DNA of 64,000 nt from Dasypus novemcinctus (lineage: Eukaryota > Chordata > Mammalia > Cingulata > Dasypodidae): NCBI RefSeq assembly GCF_030445035.2, contig NC_080694.1, forward strand, positions 73,299,147 to 73,363,146, given 5' to 3'. The position numbers were made by a program, and so were the translations under genes. Positions 46,530 through 57,639 of the stretch are shown one piece after another; the first letter of the stretch is position 1; each line of letters starts with the position of its first letter. The notes beneath the pieces are model-generated. The model ran no database searches. It was given only the letters and a program-made list of their open reading frames with translations, and was not told the origin of the DNA.

Positions 46530-46849
46530 TGAAAAGGGTTCTTCTCATGGTGCCTTCTCAGGAGTAGAGACCCTCCCCATAACCAGACACTCTGGGGAAA
46601 TCACTCCTCACTTCACCACATCATCTGAGTCAGTCACTTAACACCAAGACATCACAGAGCAGTACGTGAACTCCTGCAAAGTCTGAAGCAGAGACCGTGG
46701 GACCTGGCGTGAGTCCCCTCCTGGTATAGTCACACATAAGTGTGAATTGAGTGTCCTGTTGTTATACTGCCCTCGAATGCTAATATCACTAATTCTGGAT
46801 TAACCACTGCCATCACTACCACTGTTTTGATCACCAAGGTAATTTCACC

Positions 46850-46932
46850 TTTTTTTTAATAGGAGGTGCCAGATTGAACCCAGGACCTCATCCATGCAAA
46901 GCAGGTGCTCAGCCACTGAGCTACACCCACTC
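46850..46932 (-). mobile_element. DAS-like SINE, short form, minus strand
   Basis: On the minus strand it reads GGGTGTAGCTCAGTGGCTGA, then 'gcacctgctttgcatg', GGTCCTGGGTTCAATC and a poly-A. It is a tRNA-head monomer like the one at 33861. Confidence 0.8.
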
Positions 46933-46934
46933 TG

Positions 46935-48045
46935 TGCTGTGACCATTTCTATCAGTGATTTTAATAATCAAGATCCTCACCCCCCCTTTCAATATTCAAT
47001 TCATCATCCTTGTCATCAGAGTCACCATACAAATTACCATCTTCACTACTACCCCTATCAATTCCACCATTCATAAGGAAAAATAAATGTATTCTATACA
47101 CTTCCCCTTTTACTCCCTCATTTTTTTGGATGTTTTGTATGTCATGTCTTTGTACCATGTTTGAGAGTTTCTGTGGGTTTCCTAACAGTCACAGCTGAAA
47201 TTTTGAAGAAAGGTAAGGATAAGAAGATTTTTTAAATACTGTTCTTTAATAGAATAAAATAATATTTCCCATGTAAGTTCCTCTTTATAGTGAAATGCAA
47301 AAATCCTTTCTCTGAGTCATCTTTCAATAGTCTGTATCTGAAAGAAGAATCCATTGATTGATGCATAGGACATATTATTTATGCTGAACAAAAGTCATGA
47401 ATAAAGCTTAAATAATTAGGAACTGAGTAATAGATGGATCAGGCTGAATCTAGAGGTCAATAATATAAATAACATTCCAAGACTGGCACAACCACATTGT
47501 GTATGCCCAAAGCTGCCAGAGGAATAGCACAGCAACTTCAGCATGCCCTTGCTGGAAAAAATATTAACTCAAATATAATCAAGTTTAGATATTTTATTAT
47601 CAATTTATAAGAAATATAAAATATTGAGATAGAAGTTTACAACACAGGTACTCAATAAGTCTAATTTAGAAAATGGGATATTCGATGCAATAAATAACCT
47701 GATTTCTAAAACAAATCATTGGCATGGAAAAAATGGAGGAACAAGGATTGCTATAAAATAAAAGAAAATAAGAAACATAACCAAAGAAATGCACTGTATG
47801 AACCTAATTTGGATCCTAATTTTAAGAAATTACTTAAAGGAATCATTGCATAACCAGAGAAATTTGAACATGATTTGAGTTTTAGATGATATTAAAGAAA
47901 TACTGATTAGTTATGCTATGTATCATAATGGAGTGATGAGTATATATTTTTATTTAAGTCTTTATCATTCAAAAAGCATAATAAATATTGGCATGTGGAG
48001 TGACACAATGTATAGAATTTGCTTTAAACTTTTCCTGCAAAGATA
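46935..48045. other. Gene-free AT-rich stretch
   Basis: No recognisable gene or repeat. Confidence 0.5.
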
Positions 48046-48049
48046 TGAA

Positions 48050-48935
48050 GACACCCAGGTCTTAAGGTCATGGGAGATGGCTCTGGAATTCACTGCCTTC
48101 CCAGTGGGCCCTACTTTGGAATTTGTGCTCCCGAGTGTGATGGAGTTGAACTCAGATGTGACTTTTCTACACATGCCTCTTCTGTCACTTTTACTGAACC
48201 TGTGGTTGGCACTAGGGATGGTCCATACTCAGGAGACTTGAATCTCTGGCGTGCCCATTTCCCAGCTGGGCCCTAAGCCTCAGCAGAGTTGCAGCACTTG
48301 ATCTCCAGTTCATTGGACTTACCCAGGTCAGCTGACAGGGAGGTGAGGATTCCACACCAAGCAACCGAGAGTCTACTGCTGTAGGCACGAGAGTCCCATT
48401 CACCAGCCATGTGGGATCGAAGCCCCTCTCAATTGAGAAGTGGAGTGCATATCGCCACCCCAGGGTCCTCAGGATGGAGGAATAAAATATGGATTAGAGT
48501 GGGTTTACTGAAATTCTACTCTAGAATTATTGAGATTCTAGCAATGGAAGAAATTGTGTCATTGATGGGGAGACAGTGACCACGAGAGTTACTAAAGGCA
48601 GAGAGAGGGGAAAAAGAGGTGTGATGTTGGAGCATTTTTGGGATTTGCAGTTGTCCTGAATGATATTGCAGGGACAGATGCAGGACATTATATAACCTGC
48701 CATAACCCATTGAATGGATTGGGAGAGTATAGACTACAACATAAACTATAACCCATGCTGTGCAGCAGTGCTTCAAAATGTACTCATCAAATGCAGTGAA
48801 TGTGCCACACTAATGAAAGAATTCATTGATGTGGGAAAAATGGGGGGTGTGGGGAGTGGGGTGTATGGGAACCTCCTATATTTTTTAATGTAACATTTTA
48901 TGCGATCTTTGTATCATTTAAAAATAAATAGGGTG
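48050..48935 (+). mobile_element. L1 3' UTR fragment, plus strand
   Basis: It aligns along its length with the reverse of 18290-19130 and 3700-4280: 'ggagatggctctggaattcactgcc', 'ctgggccctaagcctcagcagagttgcag', and ends 'tttttaatgtaacattttatgcgatctttgtatc' before an A/T-rich tail (48936-49055). Confidence 0.8.
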
Positions 48936-49565
48936 AATGGGGACCTCATATTTTTTTAATGTATTTTTTTTTTTAATGAATAAAATAAAATTTAAAAAAA
49001 TAAAAAATAAAAATAATAAAAATAAATAAAAAATATATTTAAAATTTTTTTTCCAGGAAAGAAATGGAGTTGTGAGGAGTTTAAATAACACTGGCAAAAG
49101 CTTTGAACCTGGGCGATAACTACATGAGGTTTCATTATGCAATTCTCTCTTCTTTTGTTTGAAATTTTCTAGAATAAAAGTTTAAAACTAAATAAGTAAA
49201 ATATATTCAACTTTAAGTTTTAAAATTATGCATATCCTTAGACCTGGCAATTTACTCCCAAGAGTTTATCCAAGAAAATCACGATGTAAAGGCTGTTGGG
49301 GAAATGGATGGGCTCAGCCAGTAGGGCTCCAGTCTACCATATAGGAGGTCCAGAGTTCAATGCCAGAGCCTCCTAGTGAGACCAACCTGGCCCACACGGT
49401 GAGCCAGCCCATGCAGAGTGCCAGTCCACACTGGAATGCCATCCCACACAGGAGTGCCCCCTACATGGAAATGCTGCCCAGTGTGGGAAAGCTACCCCAT
49501 GCAGGAGTGCCAGCCAATGCTGAGAGCTGGTAAAACAAGATGATGCAACAAGAGACACAGAGGAG

Positions 49566-50404
49566 TTCAGTCACCCCTCGGGCTGAAGTGTGGTTTGCTC
49601 GCCTGGCGGGGGAGCGGCCGCGGTAGGCCTAATTCCGCTGCCCCCATAATAGGGTGGTTGGTCGGGCCCACTGCCACCCCTGAAGGAAGCTCGGCATGGG
49701 TGCAGAGTGCCCTCGGGTCTCCCCTTCTCGGCAGCCATGCTTCCGTGGCCACCCCTCCTCCCAGATAGCGCCACATGATGCCTTCTTCTTCTTTCTCCCT
49801 GCACAGGCGCAGTGCGGAAAATTCCAGTCTGCCCTTTTCCCTCCCCCCGACAGCAGCAACAACCAGGTGTGGGCGGGAAACTCAAGTCTGCCCTCTACCC
49901 CAGCAACAGCAGCCACCAATCCCTAAACCCTGCCACTTCCCCCAGCAACAGCAACAGCCAATCCCTAACCACCACCCCTCCCCCGTCCAGTACCTCCCAC
50001 TGACCTTTCTCCGGCAACCAATCAGAAGAGGGCATGGCTTCGACCAATCAGCCTTCCCCAGTCCCTATAAAACTGTTGCCTCTCCCTCAATAGAGTTGGA
50101 CTTGCGTGTTTACCTTGTCTCCGCGGTAGTTCTTCTGCCGTGCGCCCTCCAGTCCTGAGAGCCCCCGATAAGGGCCTGGCCTCCCTTGTCCCCAGTTCGT
50201 CGCCTGCTTCTCCCAGTGACCCCCTCGTCGCCGGCTTCGCCAGGCGACCCCGTCAGCCGAACCGCGCAACCCCTGTGAGACCGACCCCTCGTCTGCTGCC
50301 GGACCGACCCCTCGTCCCAAGTGGGACCGACCCCTCATCCCAAGCTGGACCGACCCCTCGTCTGCAGCCAGACCCCACCTCTACCGACCAAGTGAACCGT
50401 TGCA
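49566..50404 (+). mobile_element. GC-rich solo-LTR-like element inside the SINE
   Basis: It is flanked by a direct repeat CAGAGGAG (49558-49565; 50403-50410), so a 6-bp duplication GAGGAG with element ends TTCAGTC...CGTTGCA fits best. There are two CCAATCA boxes (about 50017 and 50055), a TATA box CCCTATAAAAC at about 50064 and a GC-rich downstream part, the layout of an LTR promoter. The left end is TT where TG is expected. No internal retroviral part is attached. Fossil; class uncertain. Confidence 0.65.
50281..50372 (+). repeat. Four 23-bp tandem repeats in the LTR-like element
   Basis: CCGACCCCTC begins at 50281, 50304, 50327 and 50350, each followed by a variable 13 bp. The repeats lie downstream of the TATA box, in the presumed R/U5 part. 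Confidence 0.9.
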
Positions 50405-51156
50405 GAGGAGAAAAAATAAGAAGCTGTAGCATAACAGGGAGTTGAGGTGGTGCAAGTGAGTAATCACCTCTCTCCCACTCCAGAAGGTCCCACAGTTGGT
50501 TCCTGGAGCTGCCTAATGAGAACATAAGCAGACAGAGAAGAACACACAATGAATAGACACAGAAAGCACACAACAGGAGGAAAAGGGGGGAGAATAAATA
50601 GAATAAAAATCTTTAAAAAAAAAAGTTGTTGTATAGGCAAGACTTAAATACAACCAAAATTCCAAAAAAATAGAATATTATCTAAACAAACCATGTTTTG
50701 TCATACAATGAAGCCTAGAAGAATAAAGTAGATATTTATTAATATAGAAAGATGTTCATAACATGGTATTCAATGGAAAACCAGATTAAAACCCTATGAT
50801 CTAGAATGTTATATGTACATACATTTGTATAGATCAAAAATCTGGAAGGTTATACAATAATAATGTAGCCTCTATTTCTAGGTTTCTTTTGATGTTATTT
50901 TTGTTCATCTTTGTTTTCTGTTTTTCTATATTAAGTATTCATGGGCTATTTAATAAAGAACTTATAATATTTAAAATAATTTTTAACATAGCACTTGAAA
51001 ATTATTGCCCTACCATTCTCACTTTTGGAATAACTATAGAAAAGATCAGAAGGGAGCATTAGAATAGAATAAAGTTATTCTTCTCCACTCAATCTTTAAG
51101 ACTTCCCTTTGGAGATGTGCAAAGTCCAAAACAAAAATCTTCGCCACCCTCCTCCT

Positions 51157-52102
51157 TCACTCAGGTGCTTCAGTTTGCCTAATGTAGAGAAGCCTCCGCA
51201 GTGCCCGGTGAACCTCCTTGTTCCTCAGGGCATAAACCATGGGGTTGAAGATGGGGGTGGGCACCATGTAGAGCAGGGAACAGACCTTGGGAGAGGAGCA
51301 GAGAGTGGACAGTAGGGGGTTCAATATACAAAATCATGAGGGTTCCATAGAAGGTGGACACTACAACCAGGTGAGAGGAGCAGGTGAAGAAAGCTTTCCT
51401 CCTGCTGGCCCCATCAGGAACTCTCAGCACGGCCACCAGGATCTGGGGATAAGATGTCAGGATCAGTCCAAAGGGAACAGCGAAGCAGACCATGGAGAGA
51501 ACAGATGTTGTCACCTGGGCCACACTGGGATCCGAGCAAGCCAGCTCTGCCAGGGGCATGAAGTCACAGTAAAAGTGGTCAATGTGGTTGAGACTGCAGA
51601 ACTTCAGCTGCACCATCAAGGCCACAATGAGTCCATCTACCAGGAAGCCAGAGAGCCAGGATGCTAGCACCAGCCCCAAGCCCATCTGGGGCTCATCAGG
51701 AGAGGGTAGCAGAGTGGGTAGCAGACCACAAGGTAACAATCATTTGCCATGACGGCCAGCAGGAAGCACTCAGCCGTGGCTAGAGAGCCAAAGACAAAGA
51801 ACTGGAACAAGCACCCAGCCATGGAAATGGTTGATTCCTGCAAGAAGCTCTCCAGCATTTTGGGCACTACTGTGGAAGTTTGGAGGAGTTCCAGGAGGGA
51901 CAGACCAGCCAGGAAGAAATACATGGGAGTGTGGAGCCTCTGGGAGCTAATCACTGCCACAAGGATTAGCATGTTCCCCATGGATGGAGACATAGATGAC
52001 AGTGAGCACAACAAAGAAAGGGAGGGGCAGTTCAGGGATGTCATAGAAGCCAAGGAGGACAAATTCAGTAATAGACTGGTTTTCTATGGAGGCGATTCCC
52101 AT
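51157..52102 (-). pseudogene. OR11A-type olfactory receptor pseudogene
   Basis: The minus strand opens at 52102 with MGIASIENQSITEFVLLGF, matching recalled OR11A1 (MEIVSTGNETITEFVLLGF). After a frame change it reads RLHTPMYFFLAGLSLLELLQ (TM2), AECFLLAVMANDCYLVVCYP (TM3, DRY changed to DCY) and, in a further frame, DGLIVALMVQLKFCSLNHID and SRRKAFFTCSSHLVVVSTFY (TM6). The C-terminus EVHRALRRLLYIRQTEAPE ends in TGA at 51157. At least three frame changes (TM1, after TM3, TM7) disable it; otherwise it is full length, so inactivation is not very old. In human, OR11A1 neighbours OR12D2 and OR10C1 in the MHC-linked cluster, which agrees with the OR12D array here. Opposite orientation to the other ORs in the window. 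Confidence 0.9.
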
Positions 52103-52109
52103 GTGGACC

Positions 52110-52285
52110 ATCCAAGTTTCTCCTTGGCAATGATTAGGGGAGAAATTTTACTGTCGCTCTGTATCTTCTACACTAAACCTAGGACCAGTGGGCTTAAAAG
52201 AAAAAGATCAGAGTGAGTCTCCAAAAAAAAAAAAAAATCACTTGCACAAGTCCTCATCTGTCCCTCTTTTTAATTGCTTCCCTTA
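52110..52285. other. 5' flank of the OR11A pseudogene
   Basis: A poly-A run at about 52220 is the only notable feature. Confidence 0.4.
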
Positions 52286-52289
52286 CTCT

Positions 52290-52620
52290 AATTCCTCCCT
52301 GCATTCCTTAATTGTGGGTATTCCCCAAGGCTCAGAATGTTTATCCAAACTCACTATTTCAGTCTTTCAAAGTCCTTTATCCTTTAGTTCAATCCACTAT
52401 GTCTAACATATCATGAAGTTCACCCCCCAATCTGTATAACCAGCCATAGGATCCCTCTTAAGCATTACCCACATAATATCTCCCAAATGCCTGCTAGATG
52501 CACCCATCGAGATTTCCCATCATCAGCTCAAAATCAGCATGTCCAACTCCAAACTCTACTATCTTCCCTGGTCACAGTCAACTATTCTATGATTGGTCTG
52601 AAAATTCTTCCCTGAGACTG
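52290..52620 (+). mobile_element. L2 3' fragment
   Basis: 'gcctgctagatgcacccatcgagatttcc', 'ctcaaaatcagcatgtccaactccaaac' resembles the L2 segment 'cctactcaacatctccacttgg...ctcaaacttaacatgtccaaaactgaac' in the same orientation. Diverged. Confidence 0.6.
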
Positions 52621-52639
52621 CTTCCCACCCTCTTCAATC

Positions 52640-54780
52640 CCAGTCTGGATTTGGATTGAGGTCAGGAATAGTGGAAGAGAAGGCTATAAAGGTGAACCAG
52701 GATCAAGCATGGAGAGCCTTTCATATCATGAGAAGGTGCCATACCTTTATCTTGTAGGCAACAAGGCAAACCTAGAGGCTTTTAAACAGTAGGGCAGCCT
52801 GGTCTAACCTGCATTTAGATAATAATGTGTAAACTAGACCCAAGGTAACAAGAGCTGAAGCCTTGGATTGTATGCACTTTCTCCTCCCCAAAAGAATGCA
52901 AGCTCATTTAACACAGGGACTAAATATTTATATACATTACAACACCCAACAAACTCCTACAAAAAAGATGAAGTCTTAAATAATACCTAACGCTTAAAAC
53001 CTCCTGTCCCCTAACACAAGACTATGTGGAATGATCAGAGATGTCCTCTGCTTTGTGGACCTAGAAATCCAACTGGTTCTTTCACCAACCTCCAAAGCCT
53101 ACCTCTAAAAGTTGTTTCCTTACTCTGCCCTAATCTGCACTTCTTTGTGACAAGACCCTTTCTGTGGACCTCGTTTAAATCTAGACTATTTGATCTAGCC
53201 CAACATGAGCCTTGGATTCTTTCTACAACATCCTTGCCAAGTAGGAAAGCTAGGAACGCAAACCAGGCTAGAATGCCCTGAGGAATAAACAGCTCACCAC
53301 CTCTCCTCCCCAGGCGATTAATCCCTGGGAATTCTGATTTAGCAATTTCTTAGAGTGAGCCAATAGTTGCTTCCCTGCAGCTTCTATTCATGCATCTTTC
53401 AGTCGTAAACAAAGTATAACCCTTCTTTTTCTATGACATCCCTTTAACTAGTTGAAATCAGGAAGAGATAAAGTGGAGGACTTGGCATTAAGGACAAACG
53501 AACATTTCATGATTTTGTTGCAAAACTCATGTGTGTATTTATAATCCATTCCATGACTGCTCAAACAAGGATGTATCATCTCTCTCTTTCCAATCCCCTG
53601 AAGAGCTTTTTTCAGGGAATGCTGAGTGGGAACAAGAGCAAGTAAAGAGAACCAAAGGAAAGGAAGTTTCATTAGCCTCTAAATGCAAAGGGGTAGAGAA
53701 GGGGCAGCAGTCAGAGGCATAAGTCCCTGTGTGCGTATCTGTGGGCACCAGACTCCCATGTTTGTAACCCCAGGCCCCAGCTCTTATGAGAAGAAAGAGA
53801 ACACAGGCATCATAATATCCCCAGGCACCATTTATCTTTATTATGCCACTGAACACATGTTAAGCAATGCTAACTTGTTCAAGGGTGTGGTTAGAAAATG
53901 AGGACTTAGATGGGAGTGGAAGCAAAGAGTGAAATAAAGGTATTAAAGGCAGCTCAGCATATTAAGCTGCTTTCAAATGAGGCAAAGACTGTATGGTCCA
54001 CCTGAACATGAGGTCAAACAGAAGGAAAATTCTACTTCCAATCCCCATATTGAACTGCTAATTAAAGTATGTATTTAAATATATATGCAGAAAAAAACTA
54101 ATCAAGGAACATACAAATATTTTTTGAAGACCCATATACCAAATTGAATTTTAGTTTATCTTAGGGAAATGAGGAAATTGTATTTTCCTATATATTTTTC
54201 AATAGCTGCTAAATGTGTAATTTTATAAATAGAAAAAACAAACACAAAAGAATTTTTCTGTTTGCTTTGATTTTTTATCTAACACTCTTCAAGCCTTTTC
54301 TGCAATTACTCCATAGTAGCAGAAAATATACTTTAAAACATTTATAAGAAAATAGCATTAATTTAGGCAGATCCCAATTTTGTTATACCATGAGAGAGTA
54401 GGAGAGCACATTTCCACCACGAAAAAAAAATTTGGGGTGAGGGTCTCTTCCTACTATATAACATAACTCCTGAAACTTGGAGAGCATGAATATCTACTCT
54501 TCTCCATCTCCAGGAGAAGGAGAGAAAGAACACAGGCTCGATCTAACAGGCAAGATTAGAAATCAATTTTTAAGGTCCAATGGAAGAAGTAGCAAAAGAA
54601 GAATTCCAAAGGAAGATGGCAATTTCCTAAAATGCCTTTGAAAAGAGGTTCTTTGACTCTCTGGGTTAATTGAAATATGTTACTGATCGAAGGAAGAAAG
54701 GCTATAAAGATCAAATCTTTTTTTTTTTAAATTAAAGTATCTGTGAACTAAGTTCTAAAGAGTTATACAAAAATAGGAAA
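52640..54780. other. Gene-free stretch before the L1
   Basis: 52660-52850 ('gagcctttcatatcatgagaaggtgccatacc', 'gaggcttttaaacagtagggcagcctgg') looks like an ancient interspersed repeat that I cannot name. The rest is unassigned. Confidence 0.45.
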
Positions 54781-54792
54781 CCGGGAGGGGGC

Positions 54793-54804
54793 AAGATGGC
54801 GGCT
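54793..54804 (+). promoter_or_regulatory. YY1-type site at the L1 5' end
   Basis: CAAGATGGCGGC lies about 12 bp into the element. In primate L1 a YY1 site in the same position helps place the transcription start. Confidence 0.65.
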
Positions 54805-55039
54805 GAGTGAACATCCCTGTTAGGGTCTTCTGCAGGGAATCGGCTGGGCGGCGTTGGAGACTCTTTGGGACCGGATTGTTTCGGGATTTTTGCTGGTCCG
54901 GAGGTGTCTGGACATCGATTTGGAGGGAAGGTAACAGAGAGGATCCGTCTGTGAAAGATACACGGAGATCCCAGCTACCTGTAGAGGATTCCCTCCTTGG
55001 GTAGGCGGAGACGAGGCATCTAGCCCCGCTTGGTGGGGC

Positions 55040-55560
55040 TGAGCCAGGCCGGGCCACAGCGGCGGACGCCGGAGCCGGGCTGGGCTGCGCCGGCGGGGAG
55101 CAGGGCCGGGCAGGGCCGAGCCTGGCCAAGCCTGGCCGTGGCGGCGTGCGGAGCCGGGTGGGGCCGGTTCAGGCCGCGGTGGCGGGCGGCGGACGCCAGA
55201 GCCGGGCCTGGGCCGCTGTAGCGAGCAGAGCCGGGCGTAGCCGGGCCGGGCCGCGGCGGTGTACGGAGCCGGGCGGGGCCGGTCCAGGACTCGGTGGCAG
55301 GCGGTGGACGCCGGAGCCGGGCCGGGCCGCTGTAGCAAGCGGAGCCAGGCGGAGCCGGGTCAGGCCGCGGCGGCGTACGGAGCCGGGCGGGGCCAGTCCA
55401 GGCTGCGGCGGCGGGAGGTGGACGCGGGAGCCGGCTGGGCCGCTGTAGCGAGCGGAGCCGGGCGGAGCCAGGCCAGGCCGCGGCAGCGTAAGGAGCCGGG
55501 CAGAGCCGGTCCAGGCCTCCGCGGCGGGCAGCAGCGGGCAGAGCCGGGCCTGCGGAGGGG
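55040..55560 (+). repeat. L1 5' UTR tandem monomers, about 114 bp, GC-rich
   Basis: GCCGCTGTAGC recurs at 55212, 55326 and 55439 (spacings 114 and 113). Between these, 'gcggagccgggcgg', 'cggagccgggcggggccgg' and 'gcggtggacgc' recur in fixed order. About four to four and a half imperfect units are present. The area is rich in CpG. Long open frames on either strand here are products of the GC bias. Confidence 0.85.
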
Positions 55561-56596
55561 TTTCTGTTCTTTATTTTTGTTTTTTGTTTTGTTTTGTTTT
55601 GTTTTTGGAGCATCTGCAGTACTGGGGAGTTCGTGGGCCCTAGGCGGCCTATTGGGGGTTTGTGGGAAGGGAGGTGCTTGCAGACCCATTTGGGCAGACA
55701 GACGGGGGGTTTTAGGGCAAAGCGGGGGGAAGCTGTTGTTTTAGATAGTGTTGCAATTGTGACACGTGTATACCTGTATCTCTCTTCCCCCTATCCATTC
55801 CCCACCGTTTGCCCATCCTCTTTTTCTTTCTTCCTTTCTTTTTGTCTTTCTTTTTTTCTTTATTATAATTAGTTTTTTTGTTTTTCGGTTTTCTCTTTCC
55901 CTCTTGTCCCTCATCTTCCACTTATTTTATTTTAATTCAAGTATACAATAGGTGCTACAGGGAACACCTCACATTTGCTGGGGTTTTCCCATCCTCCACT
56001 GTCTCATTTCTGTGTGAACTGATTTAGGCTACCTACACTATCCCCCTTCCCCTGCATCTTGATATCCACTATCATCTACTCTCTCTCTTATATTCCACCC
56101 CCCACCTCCCGTTCTTTGATCCACAAAGTGTCTAACTCTTAATTTCTAATACCTTTGTTCTGTTTTCTGTCTGTTATCCACTCTTGAAACTATTACCTTT
56201 CTTTTCTTTTTCCCTCTCTCATGAAAACAATAGCTTTGTAGTTCATACCATATTCCTCCCATATTCAGTCATCTACTTCATAAAAGGTACTCTACCTACA
56301 GCTATAACTCTATACAATCTACACGAATCTAACCTCCATCCTCCCAGATCTCATATTCTTGCTTTGTTAACATACATCACCAATACTACTTTACATTTTT
56401 CCCTTGCTTACACAATTGCCTTTCCCCAACACTAATACTTTCCTCTAAAGTGAGCTTAACCAACAACAAGTAACTAGAATAAGAAGAAAAAAGTGACAAA
56501 GAGAAGATATAACACCTATGCAAAAATAACAACTAATTAACCTCCAAGAGCAGACAAAGAAGCTAAGGAACTGATTAAATTCGTCAAAATAAAGAG
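55561..56596 (+). other. L1 5' UTR, downstream part
   Basis: Pyrimidine-rich non-monomer segment (TTTCTTTCTT runs at 55820-55880) leading to ORF1. No gene of its own. Confidence 0.7.
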
Positions 56597-57617
56597 ATGA
56601 CCAGAAAGCAACAAAAATCTACAAACCAAACCAATAATCAGGAAAACATGGCTGAATCCAATCAACAAACCAATAATCACGAAGGGGAGCAAAACTTGGC
56701 ACAAGCAATGAAAGATCTCAGAACATTTATCACCGACAAATTTGATGCAGTAATGAAAGAGGTTAACAACATGAAGACATCACTTGGAGGGGAAATTGCA
56801 GACATACGCAAAAACATAACAGATATGATGGGAATGAACACCACAGTTCAAGAAATCAAAAATACACTTGCAGCAAATATTCAGCAGACTAGAAGAGACA
56901 GAGCAGAGAATTAGTGATGTGGAAGACAGTACATCAGAAATCAAACAGATAGTAGAAGGGGTTAATAAGAAGATAGAAAAAATCCAATTAGGATTTAGGG
57001 ACCTGAATGACAATGCAAAACGCTGAAACATAAGTATTATAGGCATTCCAGAAGGTGAAGAGAAGGGGAAGGGGTCAGAAGGAGTGTTGCAGGAAATAAT
57101 GGCTGAAAACTTCCCAAATCTACTGAAAGAGACAGATGTACATATCCAAGAAGCACAGCGCACTCCACAAGTCATAAACCCCAACAGGCCCACCCCAAGA
57201 CATATACTTCTCAAATTATCCAATGCTCAAGACAAAGAGAAAATCCTAAAAGCAGCAAGAGAAAAGAAAACCATCACATACAAGGGAAGCTCAATTAGAT
57301 TAAGTGCTGATTTCTCTTCTGAAACCATGGAGGCAAGAAGACAGTGGTATGATATAGTCAAGGTACTAAAGGAAAAAAATTTCCAACCAAGAATACTCTA
57401 TCCAGCTAAACTAGCATTCAAACATGATGGAGAGTTCAAAATATTCGCAGACAAACAGAAACTGAAAGAGTATACCAACAAGAAACCTCCCCTTCAAGAA
57501 ATTCTAAAGTTCTGCAGGAAGAAAGGAAAAAACAGGAAAGGCAAAGTTGGAGGAGAGTATAAGACCAACAACAACAACAAAAAAGACAAAAAATATATAT
57601 ATACAAACAAAATATGA
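56597..57617 (+). pseudogene. L1 ORF1 (RNA-binding chaperone), one frameshift and one stop
   Basis: ORF1p forms trimers that coat L1 RNA. The start MTRKQQKSTNQTNNQENMAE is followed by a heptad-rich helix (about residues 40-140: DKFDAVMKEVNNMKTSL, then FSRLEETEQRISDVED). The RRM-like part follows (ISIIGIPEGEEK), then the basic C-terminal domain (TPRHILLKLSNAQDKEKIL and FSSETMEARRQWYDIVKVLK). The frame changes near 56880 by a net one base. Codon CGA appears as TGA at about 57024 where other L1s have Arg-Asn, a probable CpG transition. About 340 codons, the usual size. Confidence 0.9.
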
Positions 57618-57639
57618 CAAACACAAATCCAATCAAAAT

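Larger units (their letters stand above)
49298..50624 (+). mobile_element. DAS-like SINE split by an LTR insertion
   Basis: The head and body occupy 49298-49565 ('ggggaaatggatgggctcagcc', B box-like AGTTCAATGCC, repeated 'gcaggagtgcc'). The tail resumes at 50405 ('gttgaggtggtgcaagtgagtaatcacctctctcccactccagaaggtccc') and ends in poly-A at 50624. Loose duplications of the type GCTGTTG and GTTGTTG flank the SINE. Confidence 0.75.
49070..50975 (+). mobile_element. Old L1 3' end host of nested insertions
   Basis: 49070-49190 ('aacctgggcgataactacatgaggtttcattatgcaattctctc...aaattttctagaataaaag') and 49218-49297 plus 50625-50975 ('agacctggcaatttactcccaagagtttatcc', then 'agatgttcataacatggtattcaatgg', 'tctggaaggttatac') are old L1-type 3' sequences. 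The second is split by the SINE at 49298, itself split by an LTR at 49566. Confidence 0.5.

Noticed and set aside
55020-55613. Long open frames on both strands in the GC-rich block (Ala/Pro/Arg-rich)
   Set aside because: They arise from stop-poor GC-rich tandem monomers of the L1 5' UTR; low-complexity translation with no domain.
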